This document shows positions 1 through 7,822 of a stretch of 16,253 bases of DNA, one piece after another. Numbering within the stretch: the first letter of the stretch is position 1; each line of letters starts with the position of its first letter. This DNA comes from JAAFIP01 sp031390175 (GTDB lineage Bacteria; Pseudomonadota; Gammaproteobacteria; Burkholderiales; Burkholderiaceae_C): positions 1 to 16,253 of the forward strand of contig JANMTF010000163.1 of assembly GCA_031390175.1 (NCBI GenBank). The letters run 5' to 3'. Below the pieces are notes generated by a model, which saw nothing but the letters and a program-made list of their open reading frames with translations, did no database searches and had not been told where the DNA came from. Made by a program: the position numbers and the translations under genes.

Positions 1-2665
1 CTTGCTTGAGACCGGAGACCAGCCGCAGGCCTAGGCGGATGGCGGGTTGGTGCTTGGCATGGTGCGCTGCAGTTCCCGCTTCACTGGGCTGCTCCAGCGT
101 GCAGTCCCAGTCGCTGTGCATCACGTCCACCGCGCGCACCTCTACGCCATGCCGTTTGGCATCTTGCACCAGTTGCGAGGGGCCGTAAAAACCCATGGGC
201 TGGGAGTTAAGCAACGCGGCTAAAAAGATGGCGGGCTCGTGGCATTTGATCCAGCAACTGGCGTAGACCAAGAGGGCAAAACTGGCGGCGTGGCTTTCGG
301 GGAAGCCGTATTCACCAAAGCCTTCGATCTGGCTGAAAATCTGTTCGGCAAACTCTTGCGTGTAGCCGCGCTCTGTCATGCCGGTGATGATGCGGTCGTA
401 GAACTTGTGCACGCCGCCCTTCCGCTTCCAGGCGGCCATGGAGCGGCGCAGGCTGTCGGCCTCATCGGCGCTAAAGCCTGCGGCCAGCATCGCAATCTGC
501 ATCACCTGCTCTTGAAAAATGGGCACACCCAGGGTGCGCTGTAGCGCGGCCTTGAGCGCCTCGCTGGGGTAGTGCACGGGCTCCAGGCCCTGGCGCCTGC
601 GCAAATACGGGTGCACCATGCCGCCCTGGATGGGGCCGGGCCGCACGATAGCTACTTCGACCACCAGGTCGTAAAAGCAGCGCGGCTGCAGGCGCGGCAG
701 CATGCTTTGCTGCGCGCGCGACTCGATCTGGAACACGCCTACCGTGTCGGCCTGGCACACCATGTCGTAGGTGGCACTGTCTTCGGCGGGGATGTCTTGC
801 ATTTGGAACACTTGCCCGCGCCACTGGCCCATCAAATCCAGTGCGCGGCGGATGGCGCTAAGCATGCCCAGCGCCAGCACGTCAACCTTCAGCAAGCCCA
901 GCGCGTCGATGTCGTCTTTGTCCCATTCAATGGTGGTGCGCCCGGGCATGCTGGCGTGGATGACGGGCACGGTGCGCGTCAGGCGGTCGCCGGTCAGCAC
1001 AAAGCCGCCGGGGTGCTGCGAGAGCTGGCGCGGAAAGCCCATCAGTTGCCCTGTGAGCTCTACCAACAGTTGCAGGCTGCGGCTGTGGCTCTGCAGGCCC
1101 AGCTCGGCCAAGCGCTCGGGCTGCAAGGCTTTGCCGTCCCACCACTGGTGGTTTTTAGCCAGCATGTCTAGCAGCGCCGCGTCCAGGCCCAGGGCCTTGC
1201 CCACATCGCGGATGGCGCTGCGCGGGCGGTAGCTCACCGCAGTGGCCGTCAGAGCCGCGCGCTCGCGGCCGTACTTGCTGTACAAATACTGGATCACTTC
1301 TTCGCGCCGCTGGTGCTCAAAGTCCACATCAATATCCGGCGGCTCGTTGCGCTCGCGGCTGATAAAGCGTTCGAACAAAGTGCTCATGCGGGCGGGGTCT
1401 ACCTCGGTAATGCCCAGGCAGTAGCACACCGCAGAGTTGGCCGCCGAGCCGCGCCCCTGGCACAGAATATGGCGGCTGCGCGCAAAACGCACAATGTCGT
1501 ACACCGTTAAAAAATATTTCTCATAATGCAGCTCGCTGATCAAGGCCAGCTCATGCTCTACCTGCTGCTGCACGCTGGCGGGTATGCCGCCGGGGTAGCG
1601 CGTGCCCGCACCCTCGTAGGTGCAGTGGCGCAGGTAGCTGGCGGGCGTGGCCCCCATGGGCACTACCTCTTGCGGGTACTCGTAGCGCAACTGGTCCAGG
1701 CTGAACTGGCACAGCCCGGCGATGTGCACGGTGCGCGCCAGCAGAGCCGCCGGGTACAAAGAGGCCAGGCGAATGCGCGAGCGCAAATGGCGCTCGGCAT
1801 TGGCCTGCAAGGCCAGGCCGCAATCGGCCACGCTCCGCCCCTGCCTGACGGCGGTGATCACATCCAGCAGCGGCTTGCGCGAGCGCAGGTGCATGCGCAC
1901 GCCGCCCGTGGCCACCATTGGCACGCCAGTGAGGCGGCTGACCTCGCCCAGTTTGTGCAGCCACAGCGCGTCGTCCAGGCGCAAGAGCAGTTGCGCAGCC
2001 AACCAGGCACGCTTTGGAAAGCGCTGGCGCAGCCACATGGCCGCGCGGTGGATCGATTCAAAACTGGCACCGCAGACATCACGGGTCAGCGTGTCACGCC
2101 GGGGCAGCAGCAGGGCCAGTACGTCGGTTAAGGCGGGAGTGCCTGCGGGGACGTGCGCGCCATGCGTGTCTTGAGAACCATTCGGGCCTTGAGCGCCATG
2201 CATGTCTCGAGCGCTGTGAGAGCCTGTAGGCCAGTCGTCCATTTCAATGCGGTACTCACCCTTGGCATGGCCTGCGCGTGCAGCGGTGATCAGCTCGCAC
2301 AGTTGGCCGTAGCCATTGCGGTTGCGGGCAATCAATATGACGGTGCACCACTCTGCGCTGGAGCCGGGCATCTCGATGCGCAGCTCGGTGCCGATCAAGA
2401 GCTGCAGGCCGAGCTTTTTGGCTTCGGTGTGGGCGCGCACGATGCCTGCCATGGAGCATTCGTCGGTGATGGCCAGGGCGCTGTAGCCCAGCGCGTGGGC
2501 GCGCTGCACCAGCTCTTCGGGGTGCGATGCCCCGCGCTGAAAACTGAAATTACTCAGGCAGTGCAGCTCGGCGTAGGCGGGCAGGGTGATGGCCGGTGGT
2601 GCGGTTGATGAAGTCGGTGGTGCTGCGTCGGTGAGCTTGGATTGAGGTTTGAGTGGGGCGTTCAT
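1..2665 (-). CDS. dnaE2: Error-prone DNA polymerase DnaE2 (3' end outside window)
   Basis: C-family DNA polymerase of the SOS mutasome, which extends past lesions together with ImuA and ImuB. The ATG at 2665 gives MNAPLKPQSK; 888 codons are in the window and the frame runs open off the left edge. The family is about 1,050 residues, so the C-terminal OB-fold part is missing. The N-terminal PHP domain starts near residue 31 (YAELHCLSNFSF, then ITDECSMAGI at 66-75). The polymerase palm motif PDIDVDF is at residues 443-449, with acids D444/D446/D448, and the third palm acid is probably D595 in KVDVLALG. Downstream, the thumb/finger signatures FQIESRAQQSMLPR and VRPGPIQGGMVHPYLRR are intact. The start lies 11 nt after the imuB stop, consistent with one operon controlled by the LexA box at 5190. 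An oddity is a 12-residue tandem repeat at residues 153-176. Identification is from recalled family sequence, not a search. Confidence 0.96.
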   Translation of the reverse strand, partial: MNAPLKPQSKLTDAAPPTSSTAPPAITLPAYAELHCLSNFSFQRGASHPEELVQRAHALGYSALAITDECSMAGIVRAHTEAKKLGLQLLIGTELRIEMPGSSAEWCTVILIARNRNGYGQLCELITAARAGHAKGEYRIEMDDWPTGSHSARDMHGAQGPNGSQDTHGAHVPAGTPALTDVLALLLPRRDTLTRDVCGASFESIHRAAMWLRQRFPKRAWLAAQLLLRLDDALWLHKLGEVSRLTGVPMVATGGVRMHLRSRKPLLDVITAVRQGRSVADCGLALQANAERHLRSRIRLASLYPAALLARTVHIAGLCQFSLDQLRYEYPQEVVPMGATPASYLRHCTYEGAGTRYPGGIPASVQQQVEHELALISELHYEKYFLTVYDIVRFARSRHILCQGRGSAANSAVCYCLGITEVDPARMSTLFERFISRERNEPPDIDVDFEHQRREEVIQYLYSKYGRERAALTATAVSYRPRSAIRDVGKALGLDAALLDMLAKNHQWWDGKALQPERLAELGLQSHSRSLQLLVELTGQLMGFPRQLSQHPGGFVLTGDRLTRTVPVIHASMPGRTTIEWDKDDIDALGLLKVDVLALGMLSAIRRALDLMGQWRGQVFQMQDIPAEDSATYDMVCQADTVGVFQIESRAQQSMLPRLQPRCFYDLVVEVAIVRPGPIQGGMVHPYLRRRQGLEPVHYPSEALKAALQRTLGVPIFQEQVMQIAMLAAGFSADEADSLRRSMAAWKRKGGVHKFYDRIITGMTERGYTQEFAEQIFSQIEGFGEYGFPESHAASFALLVYASCWIKCHEPAIFLAALLNSQPMGFYGPSQLVQDAKRHGVEVRAVDVMHSDWDCTLEQPSEAGTAAHHAKHQPAIRLGLRLVSGLKQ
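2138..2209 (-). repeat. 36-nt tandem duplication inside dnaE2
   Basis: Two adjacent 36-nt units (2174-2209 and 2138-2173, minus strand) encode RDMHGAQGPNGS and QDTHGAHVPAGT, residues 153-164 and 165-176. The first 19 nt or so of each copy are the most alike: GCGCCATGCATGTCTCGAG at 2193-2211 against GCGCCATGCGTGTCTTGAG at 2157-2175, two mismatches. The unit is twelve codons, so the reading frame is kept. The preceding PTGS may be a remnant of a further partial unit. From recalled DnaE2 proteins this stretch is a short variable linker after the first PHP segments, so a flexible insertion is plausible. Confidence 0.75.
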
Positions 2666-2676
2666 GGTGCACGCCT

Positions 2677-4320
2677 TCAACCGTAAATGCCGTGCAAATA
2701 CCAACCCACTTGCGCAGTGCCCAGCGTACTGGGGTGGGCCAGGCCGGTGCGCTGGCGGTAGATCCACAGCAGGCCGGCCATCTCGCTGCTGGCAATGAAG
2801 TAGTCGCGCAGAGTCAGGTCGCCATGCTGTTCGTTTAAGTCCGTTCGCCCTGAGCTTGTCGAAGGGTTCGCGAAGGCTCGGGCAGGCTCAGCCCGAACGG
2901 GAAATGCGTTAGGCGCACTGCATGGGGTCAGGTCGCTATCGCCTGCGCTCTCGGGCCACCAGCCGGTTTCTATCCGCTCGGGGCCAGCCATCAGTTGCAG
3001 CGGGCCTTGGTAGATGGGCTTGTCTTTGACGACCGCCAAGCGCAGGGGCTGGCGCAGTATCCAGCAGGGATAGTGGGCCCAGTGGTCGGGCACGGCTTGC
3101 ACTTTGCGTGCCTTTTGTACAGCGGGAGGTGTGCGTACCTTGCGCTGCGCTGCGCTGGCCGTGCCAGCGCGGGCTGCGCCCTCCAGGGTGCTGGGTACCC
3201 ACGCCTGCATGCGCTGCGGGCGGTGGTCAGGCAGGGTCTGCCCCGCGCGCACCTGCTGCGTGCCCAAGCGGGCTGACAGGCGCTCCAGCAGTTGCTGCAG
3301 CGACCCACCGCTGGTCGTGTCATCGGGCAGCAAGCTGGCCGATACGGTGGGCAGTGGCTCTAGCGCCAAGGCCTCCAGCTTGATGGCCACCACGGGGGCT
3401 AGCAGCGTGGTGCGGGCCAAGTTTTCATTCAGCAGGCGGGCCAGGTGCTGCATATCGGTCGTGGCCTGCCCGGTGCGTACCTCCAGGCTACCCGCTTTGG
3501 CATCGCCCCGGCGCTGCAAATCATGCTCCCAGTGCAGGCAGATACCGGTCACGCCCGATTGGCGCGCAGTCAGCCAGGCCTTCAGGCTGCCCAGCAGTCG
3601 GTGGGCACCAAACATCAAGCCCTGCGCCACCTCAATGCGGGCATCAAACTCCAGCCGCTGGCTAAACTGCTCGGGCAATACCACCCACGGGTACAGCTCG
3701 CTTTGCAGCCCATAGGCTTGGTCTAGCGCCGTTAGCAGCGCGGCCCCAAAGCGGCGCGACAGGCCCCCACGCGGCAGGGCGCGTAGCTGGCCTAGCCGCT
3801 CGCAGCCCAGGCGCTGCAAGGTGGGTGCGTGGCTCTGCGTGGCCAGCAGGGCGGCCAGCGGCAAAGCGTCCAGCACGGCACTGAGCTGGCGCTGCGCGCA
3901 GGCGGCTACGGCTACGCTGGGCGCTGGGGCTGCGCTGGCTTGAGGCTGTGTGGGGTTGGCGCTTGAAGGGGCGGCGGCGTTGGCATGCGCACCCGCCAGC
4001 GCGGGCACCACAGCACGCGGCATGCAGCGCAGCAAGCCGCGCGCCGCCAGCGCGGTGGGCGCTACCGCCATGCATGCCACATGCACCGCCACGCATTCCC
4101 GTCGAATGCGACCCAGCAAGGCGCGTCGCCCGCCAAACAGGCGCTCAGAGGCCTGCACCTCGACCAGCACCGCGCCCTCCAGCAGCGTCACCCGGGGGCT
4201 GAACTGCAAAGCCCACCAACTCAGGGCTTGCAGATCAGGCACTGGGGCGGGGCTTTCAGGCGACGGCCAGGGCAGGGTGCTTGCGGCTTCGCCGGGGGCT
4301 TGCAGTGCGATCCACAGCAT
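2677..4320 (-). CDS. imuB: ImuB, catalytically inactive Y-family polymerase-like mutasome subunit
   Basis: 547 residues beginning MLWIAL, the usual ImuB start. ImuB is a Y-family polymerase relative without the catalytic acidic residues; it bridges DnaE2, ImuA and the beta clamp. The N-terminal palm-like part includes LQFSPRVTLLEG (38-49) and RLFGGRRALL (60-69). The expected metal-binding DxD of active Y-family enzymes is absent at the N-terminus. An Ala/Pro-rich linker spans about 105-145, a helix-hairpin-helix-like part about 170-205, and a little-finger-like part about 222-260 (RLEFDARIEVAQG). The C-terminus reads LRDYFIASSEMAGLLWIYRQR then WYLHGIYG. The protein is somewhat longer than usual because of a repeat-derived insertion near residues 462-502. 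Its start overlaps the end of imuA by 65 nt, and its stop lies 11 nt before dnaE2. Confidence 0.93.
   Translation of the reverse strand: MLWIALQAPGEAASTLPWPSPESPAPVPDLQALSWWALQFSPRVTLLEGAVLVEVQASERLFGGRRALLGRIRRECVAVHVACMAVAPTALAARGLLRCMPRAVVPALAGAHANAAAPSSANPTQPQASAAPAPSVAVAACAQRQLSAVLDALPLAALLATQSHAPTLQRLGCERLGQLRALPRGGLSRRFGAALLTALDQAYGLQSELYPWVVLPEQFSQRLEFDARIEVAQGLMFGAHRLLGSLKAWLTARQSGVTGICLHWEHDLQRRGDAKAGSLEVRTGQATTDMQHLARLLNENLARTTLLAPVVAIKLEALALEPLPTVSASLLPDDTTSGGSLQQLLERLSARLGTQQVRAGQTLPDHRPQRMQAWVPSTLEGAARAGTASAAQRKVRTPPAVQKARKVQAVPDHWAHYPCWILRQPLRLAVVKDKPIYQGPLQLMAGPERIETGWWPESAGDSDLTPCSAPNAFPVRAEPARAFANPSTSSGRTDLNEQHGDLTLRDYFIASSEMAGLLWIYRQRTGLAHPSTLGTAQVGWYLHGIYG
2813..2936. mobile_element. 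Palindromic repeat element inserted in frame in imuB, with 10-bp direct repeats
   Basis: The direct repeat GTCAGGTCGC occurs at 2813-2822 and 2927-2936. The distance between copies is 114 nt, exactly 38 codons. Between them lies an imperfect palindrome, 2841-2900, centred on TTCGCGAA (2867-2874), with outer arms CCGTTCG...CGAACGG. Weaker inverted similarity continues outward (CATGC at 2823-2827, GCATG at 2920-2924). Removing one repeat plus the insert restores SDLTLRDYFIAS, close to the ordinary ImuB C-terminus as I recall it. The core CCGTTCGCCCTGAGCTTGTC resembles a dispersed palindromic repeat I recall from many proteobacterial genomes. It encodes RAEPARAFANPSTSSGRTD in the protein. Insertion with a target-site duplication is inferred. 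Confidence 0.75.
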
Positions 4321-5173
4321 GGGGTAAATCCAAGATCAGTCCGTCAGTTGGCGGGCGCGGGGACAGTGGGCCGCGCTGCAAGCTTGTGTGTGCAGGCGCA
4401 GCAGGGCGCGCGCTGGACTGCGCCGCGCCGCCGCGCACACTGCTGCCATGCTCGCCGCTGCTGTGCATAGCGCTGCACAGCGCCAACACGGCGGGCAGTT
4501 GCGCCGCAATCTGCAAGGGCGTGTCCAGCGCGGGGCCTTTGCGTTTGATGATCTGCACCGCCAACTGCTGCTGCGCGCCGTGCGCCAAGCGCAGGCGCAG
4601 CGGCGCGGCAGACGACTCCTGCGCCGCCTGCACGGGGCGAAAGGCAAACACCAGGCGCGGCTGGCCGTTGGCATGGCTGCTGCTTGCTAAATGCAAACGC
4701 CGCAGTTGCTCCGAGCGCGCCTGGGGCAGCCACACCATCAGCGCGGCCACCTCGCGGCAGCGCAGCACCTGCTCGGCCGCCCACAGGCGCTGCGCCGGTT
4801 GGCTAGCCTCCACCACAATGAGGCTGCTGCTAGCCACACCCATGCTGGCCAAAGCCGCCAGATTTGGCAGGTGCGGGCTGCCCACCAGCACGATGCTGCC
4901 CAGCCCGCTACAGGCGCGCAGGGCAGGCAGCAGCAGGCGCCATTCGTGCGAGCCAGCTTGGGTCTGCAAAATCTCGATCAACGCGCCCGTGGGCCAGCCC
5001 GCATTGGGCAGCTCAGCGTCCAACTGCGCAAAGCCCGTGCCCACCGTGGGCTGGTGCGACTGCGCCAGCTCATTGGCGCGCCACACCGCGTCCAGATGGG
5101 CGAATGCGCCAAGATCTGGGCAGGGGGTGGGGCTGAGGTTGGAGCTGGAGGGGGCAAGAGCGAGGGCAGGCAT
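4256..5173 (-). CDS. imuA: ImuA, RecA-like translesion synthesis accessory protein
   Basis: 305 residues, ATG at 5173. ImuA (SulA/RecA-like, sometimes called ImuA2) is the first gene of the LexA-controlled imuA-imuB-dnaE2 cassette and takes part in mutagenic lesion bypass in the cytoplasm. Residues 45-69 carry the family's GFAQLDAELPNAGW and PTGALIEIL motif; there is no canonical Walker A (GxxxxGKT), as expected for this family. The core then shows WRLLLPAL (78-85), LWAAEQVLRC and LRLRLAHGAQQQLAVQIIKR. The last part of the gene (about 22 codons) overlaps the imuB start. The Shine-Dalgarno is poor just upstream of the ATG (AAAGCCTCC). A promoter with a LexA box lies 17-52 nt upstream, which supports this start because a longer protein would read through the operator. 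Confidence 0.92.
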   Translation of the reverse strand: MPALALAPSSSNLSPTPCPDLGAFAHLDAVWRANELAQSHQPTVGTGFAQLDAELPNAGWPTGALIEILQTQAGSHEWRLLLPALRACSGLGSIVLVGSPHLPNLAALASMGVASSSLIVVEASQPAQRLWAAEQVLRCREVAALMVWLPQARSEQLRRLHLASSSHANGQPRLVFAFRPVQAAQESSAAPLRLRLAHGAQQQLAVQIIKRKGPALDTPLQIAAQLPAVLALCSAMHSSGEHGSSVRGGAAQSSARPAAPAHTSLQRGPLSPRPPTDGLILDLPHAVDRTASPRRSRKHPALAVA

Positions 5174-5189
5174 GGAGGCTTTATGATAA

Positions 5190-5205
5190 CTGTTTATTTA
5201 TACAG
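5190..5205. promoter_or_regulatory. LexA (SOS) box upstream of imuA
   Basis: CTGT-TTATTTAT-ACAG on the plus strand (CTGTATAAATAAACAG on the minus strand), a perfect match to the CTGT-N8-ACAG LexA half-sites with an AT-only core. It lies 16 nt upstream of the imuA ATG and covers the -10 hexamer of the predicted promoter, so bound LexA would block initiation. imuA-imuB-dnaE2 cassettes are known LexA targets. Confidence 0.93.
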
Positions 5206-5225
5206 TAAAATAAAAACCTCTGCAA
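5197..5225 (-). promoter_or_regulatory. Sigma-70 promoter of imuA-imuB-dnaE2
   Basis: On the minus strand the -35 TTGCAG (5225-5220) is followed by a 17-nt spacer and the -10 TATAAA (5202-5197). Both hexamers are four or five of six against TTGACA/TATAAT. The -10 lies inside the LexA box. Initiation would fall near 5185-5190, leaving only about 15 nt of leader before the ATG at 5173. Confidence 0.7.
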
Positions 5226-5784
5226 TTTAATCGACGGGCTTTGAAGCGAGCATATCTACCGCTAGCTGGCGGCGCGAATGACGGCCAAGCATTGATCTGG
5301 CTATATTTCCTGAGGTATTGGCTTGCAGGATGAGCTAAAAGCGCTTGCTGGGCAGTTTATATACGCTACATATACAGGAGCTGCTCCCGCATCATTCTAA
5401 AGGGCTGCAGGCCTATTAGTATCTTAAAAAGAGCCTAAAACAGCAATTTTGGAGGTTTTTTCAGACCTCGCGAGCTGCCAAAAGTTGCCTGAGGTACATA
5501 GATTCGCATAATTTTATGTACTTAATGAAATTTAGCCTATTTTTAGACTAAATATGTGCATTATTTAACTAAATATTTATACGATTTGTATTTATAGTAA
5601 AAAATTATAGTATTTATTTCTTTTGCAGTATGCTGCATTGCAGCAAATTAGTTCACGCACTCCGTACACCGTGCTGGGCCGCTATAGCCAAGTCGACAAA
5701 CAAATGCATACCGACTGACTCATCCTTGGCTGATGGCTTTCGGAAAGATTAAAAAGCAGTAAGCACGTCGTGCGACGCAGTAAA
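5206..5784. other. AT-rich intergenic region with no recognisable gene
   Basis: About 580 bp between the end of the sigma factor and the imuA promoter. No reading frame here looks coding. From about 5490 to 5640 the sequence is strongly AT-rich, unlike both flanks. Small inverted repeats occur: GTACATA (5494-5500) with TATGTAC (5515-5521), and GAGGT/ACCTC near 5451-5468. Just past the sigma factor stop, the minus strand shows GCACGACGTGC followed after a few bases by TTTTT, at best a weak terminator. I see no RNA gene that I can name. Confidence 0.5.
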
Positions 5785-7065
5785 TTACACCGCAATGGCT
5801 TGCGCGCGCTCCAGCAGCAGTGCGCGCTCTCGCACATTCAGGGTCATGTCGGCTGCGCGTTCAAATTCTGCACGCGCCTCGCCATGTTTGCCAAGTTTCG
5901 CCAGCAAATCTGCGCGTACGCTGGGCAGCCAGTGGTAGTTGGTCAGTTGCGGGTGGTGTGCCAGCGCGTCCACCATCTCCAGCGCCGCTGCGGGCCCGTA
6001 AGCCATGCCTACGGCTACTGCGCGGTTCAACTCGACGATGGGCGAGGGGCTAACCTGTGCGAGGGCATCGTAGATGGCTACGATGCGGGCCCAGTCGGTG
6101 TCTTGCACCGAGTGGGCGCGGGCGTGGCAGGCGGCGATGGCGGCTTGCAGCGCGTAGGGGCCTAGCGTGCCGCCAAGCGCCTGAGCGCGCTCTAGTGCGG
6201 CCAGCCCACGGCGGATCAGCAGCCTGTCCCAAGTGCTGCGGTCTTGGTCGGCTAGCAGCACCGGTTTGCCTTGTGCATCTACACGCGCGGCTGCGCGTGA
6301 GGCTTGCAGCTCCATCAGTGCGGCCAGCCCATGCACTTCGGCCTCTTGCGGTGCCAGCTCTGCCAACACGCGGCCCAGGCGCAGGGCTTCTTGCGTCAGC
6401 GCAGGGCGCATCCAGTCGCCGCCGCTGGTGGCGGTGTAGCCTTCGTTAAAGACCAGGTACAACACCTCGAGCACCGAGGCCAGGCGTGGTGCCAATGCGT
6501 CGCCATGCGGTAGCTCAAACGGTACGCGCGCCTCCGTCAGTGTGCGCTTGGCCCGCACGATGCGCTGGGCGATGGTGGGCTCGGGCAGCAGATAAGCGCG
6601 CGCTATCTCTGCGGTGCTCAGGCCGCCCAGTAGCTTGAGCGTCAAAGCCACCCGCGCCTCCGCAGAGAGTACCGGGTGGCAGGCCGTGAAGATCAGGCGC
6701 AGCAAATCGTCGCCAATCTCATCCGACCGCGCCGCATCCAACGCATCCACAAAATCCGGCACTACCAGTGCCTCCTGCGCTTCCAGGTCAAGGCCTATCT
6801 GCTCGTGCTTTTCAAGTTGCATCTTGGCATGGCGAAAGTAGTCCACGGCCTTGTTTTTAGCCGTCGCCATCAGCCAGGCTCCCGGGTTGTCTGGCGTGCC
6901 GTGCGTGGGCCAATGCCCCAGGGCGGCCACCAGCGCGTCTTGCGCCAAGTCTTCTGCCACGCCAATGTCACGCACCATCCGCGCCACGCCCGCAATGATC
7001 TTGGCGCCTTCGATGCGCCAGATGGCTTCAATGGCTCGGTGCGCGGCATGTGGCGGCGGGGTCAT
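5785..7065 (-). CDS. ECF42-type RNA polymerase sigma factor with C-terminal extension
   Basis: 426 residues. Sigma region 2 is about 16-85 (DLAQDALVAALGHWP, then GAWLMATAKNKAVDYFR) and region 4 about 125-180 (LSTAEIARAYLLPEPTIAQR, a helix-turn-helix). A long C-terminal extension (about 185-426) follows with the ECF42/DUF6596 signatures LVFNEGY (204-210), DQDRSTWDR (273-281), GPYALQAAIAACHA (302-315) and SPIVELNRAVAV (341-352). ECF42 factors have no anti-sigma partner; the extension is required for activity and they are typically encoded beside DGPF/YCII proteins. The start codon overlaps the stop of the DUF1801 gene (ATGA, 7062-7065), so the two are translationally coupled. This factor keeps every signature that I know, unlike its paralogue at 11878. 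Confidence 0.93.
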   Translation of the reverse strand: MTPPPHAAHRAIEAIWRIEGAKIIAGVARMVRDIGVAEDLAQDALVAALGHWPTHGTPDNPGAWLMATAKNKAVDYFRHAKMQLEKHEQIGLDLEAQEALVVPDFVDALDAARSDEIGDDLLRLIFTACHPVLSAEARVALTLKLLGGLSTAEIARAYLLPEPTIAQRIVRAKRTLTEARVPFELPHGDALAPRLASVLEVLYLVFNEGYTATSGGDWMRPALTQEALRLGRVLAELAPQEAEVHGLAALMELQASRAAARVDAQGKPVLLADQDRSTWDRLLIRRGLAALERAQALGGTLGPYALQAAIAACHARAHSVQDTDWARIVAIYDALAQVSPSPIVELNRAVAVGMAYGPAAALEMVDALAHHPQLTNYHWLPSVRADLLAKLGKHGEARAEFERAADMTLNVRERALLLERAQAIAV

Positions 7066-7424
7066 CGGCTGTCCATTACTTTGTGGTGCGCAATCTGCGC
7101 CTTCGCTAGCTTACGAACGAGCGCATTGGGTAGTGGATTGCTTGCCTTAAAACGGACGGTGCCCTTACCGCTGGTGTCATAGGCTTTCAGTTCGTCCATA
7201 TGGCTGTCCACGATGCCGTAAATAGCGCAGTGTTTAGCGGCAGCTCCCATCCACAAAAAACACTTTCCGCCCAGGCGAAAGGCGGGAAGTTTGTAACTGA
7301 TGCACTCTTGGGCTTGGGGCACTGCTGTGCGGACGACCTGCCGCACATGTTCAAGTGCTGCGCGTTTGTCCTCGCTCAGTGCAGCCAGATATTCGTCCAT
7401 AGTTTTGAATGCAGTTCCCACCAC
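7062..7424 (-). CDS. DUF1801 (YdhG/iron-chaperone-like fold) protein
   Basis: 120 residues. The family signature is EYLAALSEDKRAALEHVR near 12-29 followed by PQAQECISYKLPAFRLGG (35-52), then GTVRF and LVRKLAKAQIAHH at the end. DUF1801 proteins share the fold of frataxin-like chaperones (YdhG), but the function of this branch is not settled. The start is GTG, at 7424 or 7421. AAGGAG (7437-7432) lies 4 nt before the first GTG and 7 nt before the second, and the only nearby ATG (7428) is out of frame. It sits 34 nt after the DUF1428 stop and overlaps the sigma factor start, so it is probably the middle of one operon. DUF1801, DUF1428, SRPBCC and YCII genes often cluster with ECF42 factors. Confidence 0.85.
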   Translation of the reverse strand: MVGTAFKTMDEYLAALSEDKRAALEHVRQVVRTAVPQAQECISYKLPAFRLGGKCFLWMGAAAKHCAIYGIVDSHMDELKAYDTSGKGTVRFKASNPLPNALVRKLAKAQIAHHKVMDSR

Positions 7425-7458
7425 TCATCTCCTTCATAATCCGTCTGCGTAGGTCATG

Positions 7459-7812
7459 TCATTTCTCCATGATGATTTGAAAGCCGCCGTAGATCATGCG
7501 TTTGCCGTCGAAGGGCATGGGGTTATGAGCAGAATCCATGCGCGGATCGGCCATGATCTTTTCCCAAGCGCTGTCGCGCAGAGCCTTGGATGGCCATTGA
7601 ATCCATGAAAAGACCACCGCCTCACTGGCTTCTCGCTTCACGGCCATGGGAAATGAGGTGAGCTTGCCCTCTGGCACGTCATCGCCCCAGCTCTCCACCA
7701 CGCTCAAAGCGCCGTATTCCTTGAACACGACAGCCGCATCTTGCGCATGTTTGAGATAAGCTTCTTTGTTGGCCACGGGCACAGCAGCAACGAATCCATC
7801 TAAATAGTTCAT
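7459..7812 (-). CDS. DUF1428 protein (YbaA-like)
   Basis: 117 residues, full family length. It starts MNYLDGFVAAVP and ends with the conserved DPRMDSAHNPMPFDGKRMIY and GGFQIIM. DUF1428 (E. coli YbaA) is an uncharacterised small dimeric alpha/beta-barrel-like cytoplasmic protein. The ATG at 7812 follows GGAG with 6 nt spacing. A hairpin plus U-tract (7845-7823) lies immediately before that Shine-Dalgarno. A second, truncated copy of the 3' end of this family is fused into the pseudogene at 9891-10078, showing that another DUF1428 gene once existed here. Confidence 0.92.
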   Translation of the reverse strand: MNYLDGFVAAVPVANKEAYLKHAQDAAVVFKEYGALSVVESWGDDVPEGKLTSFPMAVKREASEAVVFSWIQWPSKALRDSAWEKIMADPRMDSAHNPMPFDGKRMIYGGFQIIMEK

Positions 7813-7822
7813 GATTTACTCC

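Noticed and set aside
572..1171. Long open frame on the plus strand opposite dnaE2
   Set aside because: It is antisense to strongly conserved polymerase motifs and has histidine/alanine-rich composition typical of a high-GC shadow frame.
2857..2862. TGTCGA within the palindromic repeat in imuB
   Set aside because: It is part of the repeat core inside a coding region and has no matching -10; not a promoter candidate.
5693..5698. Another TGTCGA on the minus strand, in the gap upstream of imuA
   Set aside because: At the 17-nt distance there is AGCA, not CATC/CGTC, and the next gene is over 500 bp away; probably chance.
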